Source of the DNA: Cyanobacteriota bacterium
GTDB taxonomy: Bacteria; Cyanobacteriota; Cyanobacteriia; Phormidesmidales; Phormidesmidaceae
NCBI GenBank assembly: GCA_027483425.1
Contig: JAIXUR010000040.1
Span: forward strand, 1 to 7,342
Reading direction: 5' to 3'
Length of the DNA: 7,342 nt
Made by a program: the position numbers and the translations under genes. This document shows, one piece after another, positions 5,370 through 7,342 of the stretch. Under the pieces are notes generated by a model. It was not told the origin of the DNA, searched no databases, and saw only the letters and a program-made list of their open reading frames with translations. Each line of letters starts with the position of its first letter. The stretch's first letter is position 1.

Positions 5370-6920
5370 TTAGGCGATTGGTCGCCTTTGAAAATAGACC
5401 GGCATGCCATCCACTGGATAGATCAATAAATTCTGCTTTAGGTTTTCCAACGATGATCGCCCATTCACCAGTTCCCAGGTAAAGTGCCGCAACAGCTGGG
5501 CCAACATCAGGGTTGATTCCAGCATGGCCAGGTGTTCGCCCAAGCAGCGGTGGGGGCCAGAGCCAAAGTCGATCATCGGTGGGGCAGGGGTATTGCGGTC
5601 CCCAGCCAACCAGCGATCGGGCAAAAATTCCTGCGGCTGTGGGTAGGTATCGGGGTCGCGCCCGGCCGCCAACATCGACCAGAACAACCGCGTTCCGGCG
5701 GGCACTTCCAGGCCGTCAACGACTATGGCTTGGGTGACTTCCATGGAAGTCGTTCCCGATGCCACGGAATAGAGCCGTAGGGTTTCTTTGATCACCCCTT
5801 GCAGGTAGCTCAGCTCCTTAAGGCTGGCCAGGGTGATGGTATCTTGAGGCTGAAAAACGCGATCGACCGTGGCCTGGGCCTGCTTAAACACCTGGGGATT
5901 CAGAGCCAGTTCACCCACGGCAAAGGATAGGGTGTGGGCGGTGGTGTCTGTGCCGGCGATCAACATCTCAACAATTTCGGGTAGCAGGTTGGCGCGGTTA
6001 TAGCGGGGTTCCTTTGCCGCGATTTTGACCAGCATCGACTGCTGAAACAGTGGGCTGGTTTTTTCTACCGCCGCTGGGTCGCCGTCGCGCAGCTGCAACG
6101 CCAGGTCTATGCGTGGCAGTAAGAAGCTCTCCAGGTGGTGTCGGGCGGCCCAGTATTCCTTGGCCGATTGGGTGGGCAGATATTTTCGCCAGGTCTTTTC
6201 GCCGACGGCTACCCGCAAAAACCGATAGGTTAAGACCAACATGGTGTTGTAGGTAGGCTCAATGTCCAAGGCTGGGCCTTCAGGGCTGGGCTGACTGGGG
6301 TCGAGGGGAATGCCCAATACCAGGGTCGCAATCATCCGCATGGTCAGCTCTACAAACAGCGGATCCACGGGCACAGGTTCGCCGGGTTGGGTTGCTTGCA
6401 GCTTGGTGATCACCTGGTTGCAGGCTTGATCGACCAAGGCTAGATAATGGTTGATCCCACTGGAGGTGAATTCAGGGTTCCAGGCCTTGCGTCGCCACTG
6501 CCAATCGGCTCCCTCCTGGCCGATCATGATGGGCCCCATGAGGTCGTTCCAGGAGCGTTGCGACTGGCCTGTGCGCACCAGGCTACCGTCGCGTGTGCCT
6601 TGGACAATGGCATTGTCAATCACCCTGGGTTGACTCAGCACCAGCACTGGATAACCAACCCAGTACACATACTTGGGGCCAAGCTCCGTTGACCAGTCAA
6701 GTAACAGCTGGAAAAACAGCCGATTTTTAACCGCTGTGACCAGGAGGGGAATGTGGCCCAGCAGCCAATGCTGGGGGGGAGAGGGGAGCGATCGCAACGG
6801 TTGATAGCGCTGTTGCCTAACCCACCGCCGCCACCCCAGGACGCTGACCAGGCCCAAGCCAATCAGCAGCAAGCCCAGCCCAAAACCAGAAGAACCCAAG
6901 GCACCCAATGTCTGATCCAT
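5370..6920 (-). CDS. Cytochrome P450 monooxygenase with N-terminal membrane anchor
   Basis: This is a complete, 516-residue haem-thiolate monooxygenase. All P450 landmarks are present: C-helix W140-x3-R144, oxygen-binding I-helix AGTDTT (322-327), K-helix E379-T-L-R382, the PDRW meander motif (434-437) and the haem loop FGSGPHRCLG (452-461) with Cys459 as the axial ligand. Residues 8-29 form a hydrophobic helix, followed by basic residues (RRWVRQQR) and a proline-rich hinge (LPSPPQHWLLGHIP, 45-58). This layout is typical of membrane-bound eukaryotic P450s and less common in bacteria, where most are soluble. Substrate and CYP family cannot be assigned from sequence alone. No redox partner is encoded nearby, so electrons must come from a general ferredoxin system. 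A possible small ORF ends 5 nt upstream. The Shine-Dalgarno sequence is weak (GGGG about 10 nt before the ATG). Confidence 0.96.
   Translation of the reverse strand: MDQTLGALGSSGFGLGLLLIGLGLVSVLGWRRWVRQQRYQPLRSLPSPPQHWLLGHIPLLVTAVKNRLFFQLLLDWSTELGPKYVYWVGYPVLVLSQPRVIDNAIVQGTRDGSLVRTGQSQRSWNDLMGPIMIGQEGADWQWRRKAWNPEFTSSGINHYLALVDQACNQVITKLQATQPGEPVPVDPLFVELTMRMIATLVLGIPLDPSQPSPEGPALDIEPTYNTMLVLTYRFLRVAVGEKTWRKYLPTQSAKEYWAARHHLESFLLPRIDLALQLRDGDPAAVEKTSPLFQQSMLVKIAAKEPRYNRANLLPEIVEMLIAGTDTTAHTLSFAVGELALNPQVFKQAQATVDRVFQPQDTITLASLKELSYLQGVIKETLRLYSVASGTTSMEVTQAIVVDGLEVPAGTRLFWSMLAAGRDPDTYPQPQEFLPDRWLAGDRNTPAPPMIDFGSGPHRCLGEHLAMLESTLMLAQLLRHFTWELVNGRSSLENLKQNLLIYPVDGMPVYFQRRPIA
5372..5387. other. 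Short perfect hairpin at the convergent end of rsmI and the P450 gene
   Basis: AGGCGA (5372-5377), TTGG loop, TCGCCT (5382-5387) form a 6-bp perfect stem. It overlaps the last codons and stop of the P450 gene and lies about 26 nt past the rsmI stop. Neither side has a U-rich tract, so it is at best a weak transcription stop or an RNA end-stabilising element. Confidence 0.3.
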
Positions 6921-6925
6921 AGACG

Positions 6926-7135
6926 CTAACCCCAGACGACGAGTAGGCCGATTATACCGGCATGGCGTAGGGCACCTAGAATCGCGATCGCCGCTTTGAC
7001 CGCAGGGTTGATTGCAGCGGCGAGGCCTGCCGCCCGCAGCAATGGCTGATTTAGGATGTCAAGCGATGTCTGTGCTACACAATCGTTGCTGAAAATAGTG
7101 TCAATATCCTGAATTGCCCCAATCGAGATATCCAT
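6926..7135 (-). CDS. Possible small hydrophobic protein upstream of the P450 (uncertain)
   Basis: A 69-codon ORF runs from an ATG at 7135 to a TAG that ends 5 nt before the P450 start, so the two could be translated in sequence. AAGGGG lies 5 nt upstream of its ATG, a fair ribosome binding site. The product begins with an acidic, polar segment (MDISIGAIQDIDTIF), has one Cys (19), and ends in a long Ala/Ile/Leu-rich stretch (about 33-69, including AVKAAIAILGAL and IIGLLVVWG) that could span or lie on a membrane. I recognise no family. Against it: its ATG overlaps the start codon of the divergent amine oxidase gene, whose leader it would have to share, and an ORF of this length can arise by chance. 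Treat as a candidate only. Confidence 0.3.
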   Translation of the reverse strand: MDISIGAIQDIDTIFSNDCVAQTSLDILNQPLLRAAGLAAAINPAVKAAIAILGALRHAGIIGLLVVWG

Positions 7136-7342
7136 GCAGACCCCTTCAATTCAGCATCCGCTAGAGCCGCTGACGAGCCAAGAAATCGGTGCAGCCGTCG
7201 AGATTGTGCGTTTAAAGCAGTCCGTAGGGGCCCAATTTCGATTTCCCTGTGTGACCCTCCACGAGCCGAAAAAATCAGCGGTGCTCGCGTTTAAACCGGG
7301 CGATTTTATCCCCCGAGAAGCCTTTATCATTCTGCTCGATAA
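7134..7342 (+). CDS. Copper amine oxidase (primary-amine oxidase), N-terminal fragment cut by the window edge
   Basis: An open frame starts at the ATG at 7134 and is still open at the right edge (69 codons and two bases). The translation begins MQTPSIQHPLEPLTSQEI, followed by GAAVEIVR, then VTLHEPKKS and VLAFKPGDFIPREAFIILLD. The HPL(D/E)PLT-x2-EI opening and the later REAF-x3-LLD segment are typical of the first small domain of copper amine oxidases. These enzymes use copper and a self-made topaquinone to oxidise primary amines to aldehydes, ammonia and hydrogen peroxide. The catalytic Tyr and copper-binding His residues lie outside the window and cannot be checked. No signal peptide is visible, so this part suggests a cytoplasmic enzyme. 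It is divergent from the P450 gene and the small ORF. The Shine-Dalgarno sequence is weak. Confidence 0.85.
   Translation, partial: MQTPSIQHPLEPLTSQEIGAAVEIVRLKQSVGAQFRFPCVTLHEPKKSAVLAFKPGDFIPREAFIILLD

Noticed and set aside
5346..5390. Intrinsic terminator between rsmI and the P450 gene
   Set aside because: The 6-bp stem at 5372-5387 lacks a following U tract on either strand, so it is listed only as a hairpin.

Overview
The window looks like chromosomal DNA of a cyanobacterium, probably a filamentous, moderately GC-rich type such as the Leptolyngbya/Nodosilinea groups (genus-level inference only). The evidence is eight copies of the octamer GCGATCGC (HIP1), which is far above chance in 7.3 kb, three heptamer tandem arrays of the STRR kind known from filamentous cyanobacteria, and mainly GC-ending codons. 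I see no rRNA, tRNA, CRISPR array, transposase, integrase or phage gene.

Layout from left to right. Positions 1-260 (minus) hold the N-terminus of a single-pass membrane protein that runs off the window. Positions 261-603 are non-coding and carry two heptamer arrays in opposite orientation plus a bipartite hairpin just before the next gene. Positions 604-1815 (plus) encode a multi-pass membrane protein that appears to fuse a SafE/UreH-like two-cysteine transport domain to a ferric-reductase/MsrQ-like haem b domain. The next gene, 1796-2446 (plus), overlaps it by 20 nt and encodes an exported, C-terminally anchored protein with a Cys-Asp-Cys motif. This pair is the most unusual part of the window and looks like a membrane redox or metal-handling unit. 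Its stop codon overlaps that of the convergent gene 2443-3504 (minus), a histidine-rich DUF6765-like protein with a putative metal site.

A short spacer with a third heptamer array follows. Then comes 3721-4275 (minus), a secreted protein that may have a PsbP/Mog1-like fold, whose start I moved to an ATG with a good ribosome binding site. Divergent from it is rsmI (4443-5345, plus), the 16S rRNA C1402 2'-O-methyltransferase. Converging on rsmI is a complete cytochrome P450 (5370-6920, minus) with a eukaryote-like N-terminal membrane anchor. A possible 69-codon hydrophobic ORF (6926-7135, minus) lies just upstream of the P450. Its start codon overlaps that of a divergent copper amine oxidase (7134 to the right edge, plus).

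The genes do not form one pathway. The only close functional unit supported by the sequence is the overlapping pair at 604-2446. The divergent P450 and amine oxidase could share a control region, but this is inference.
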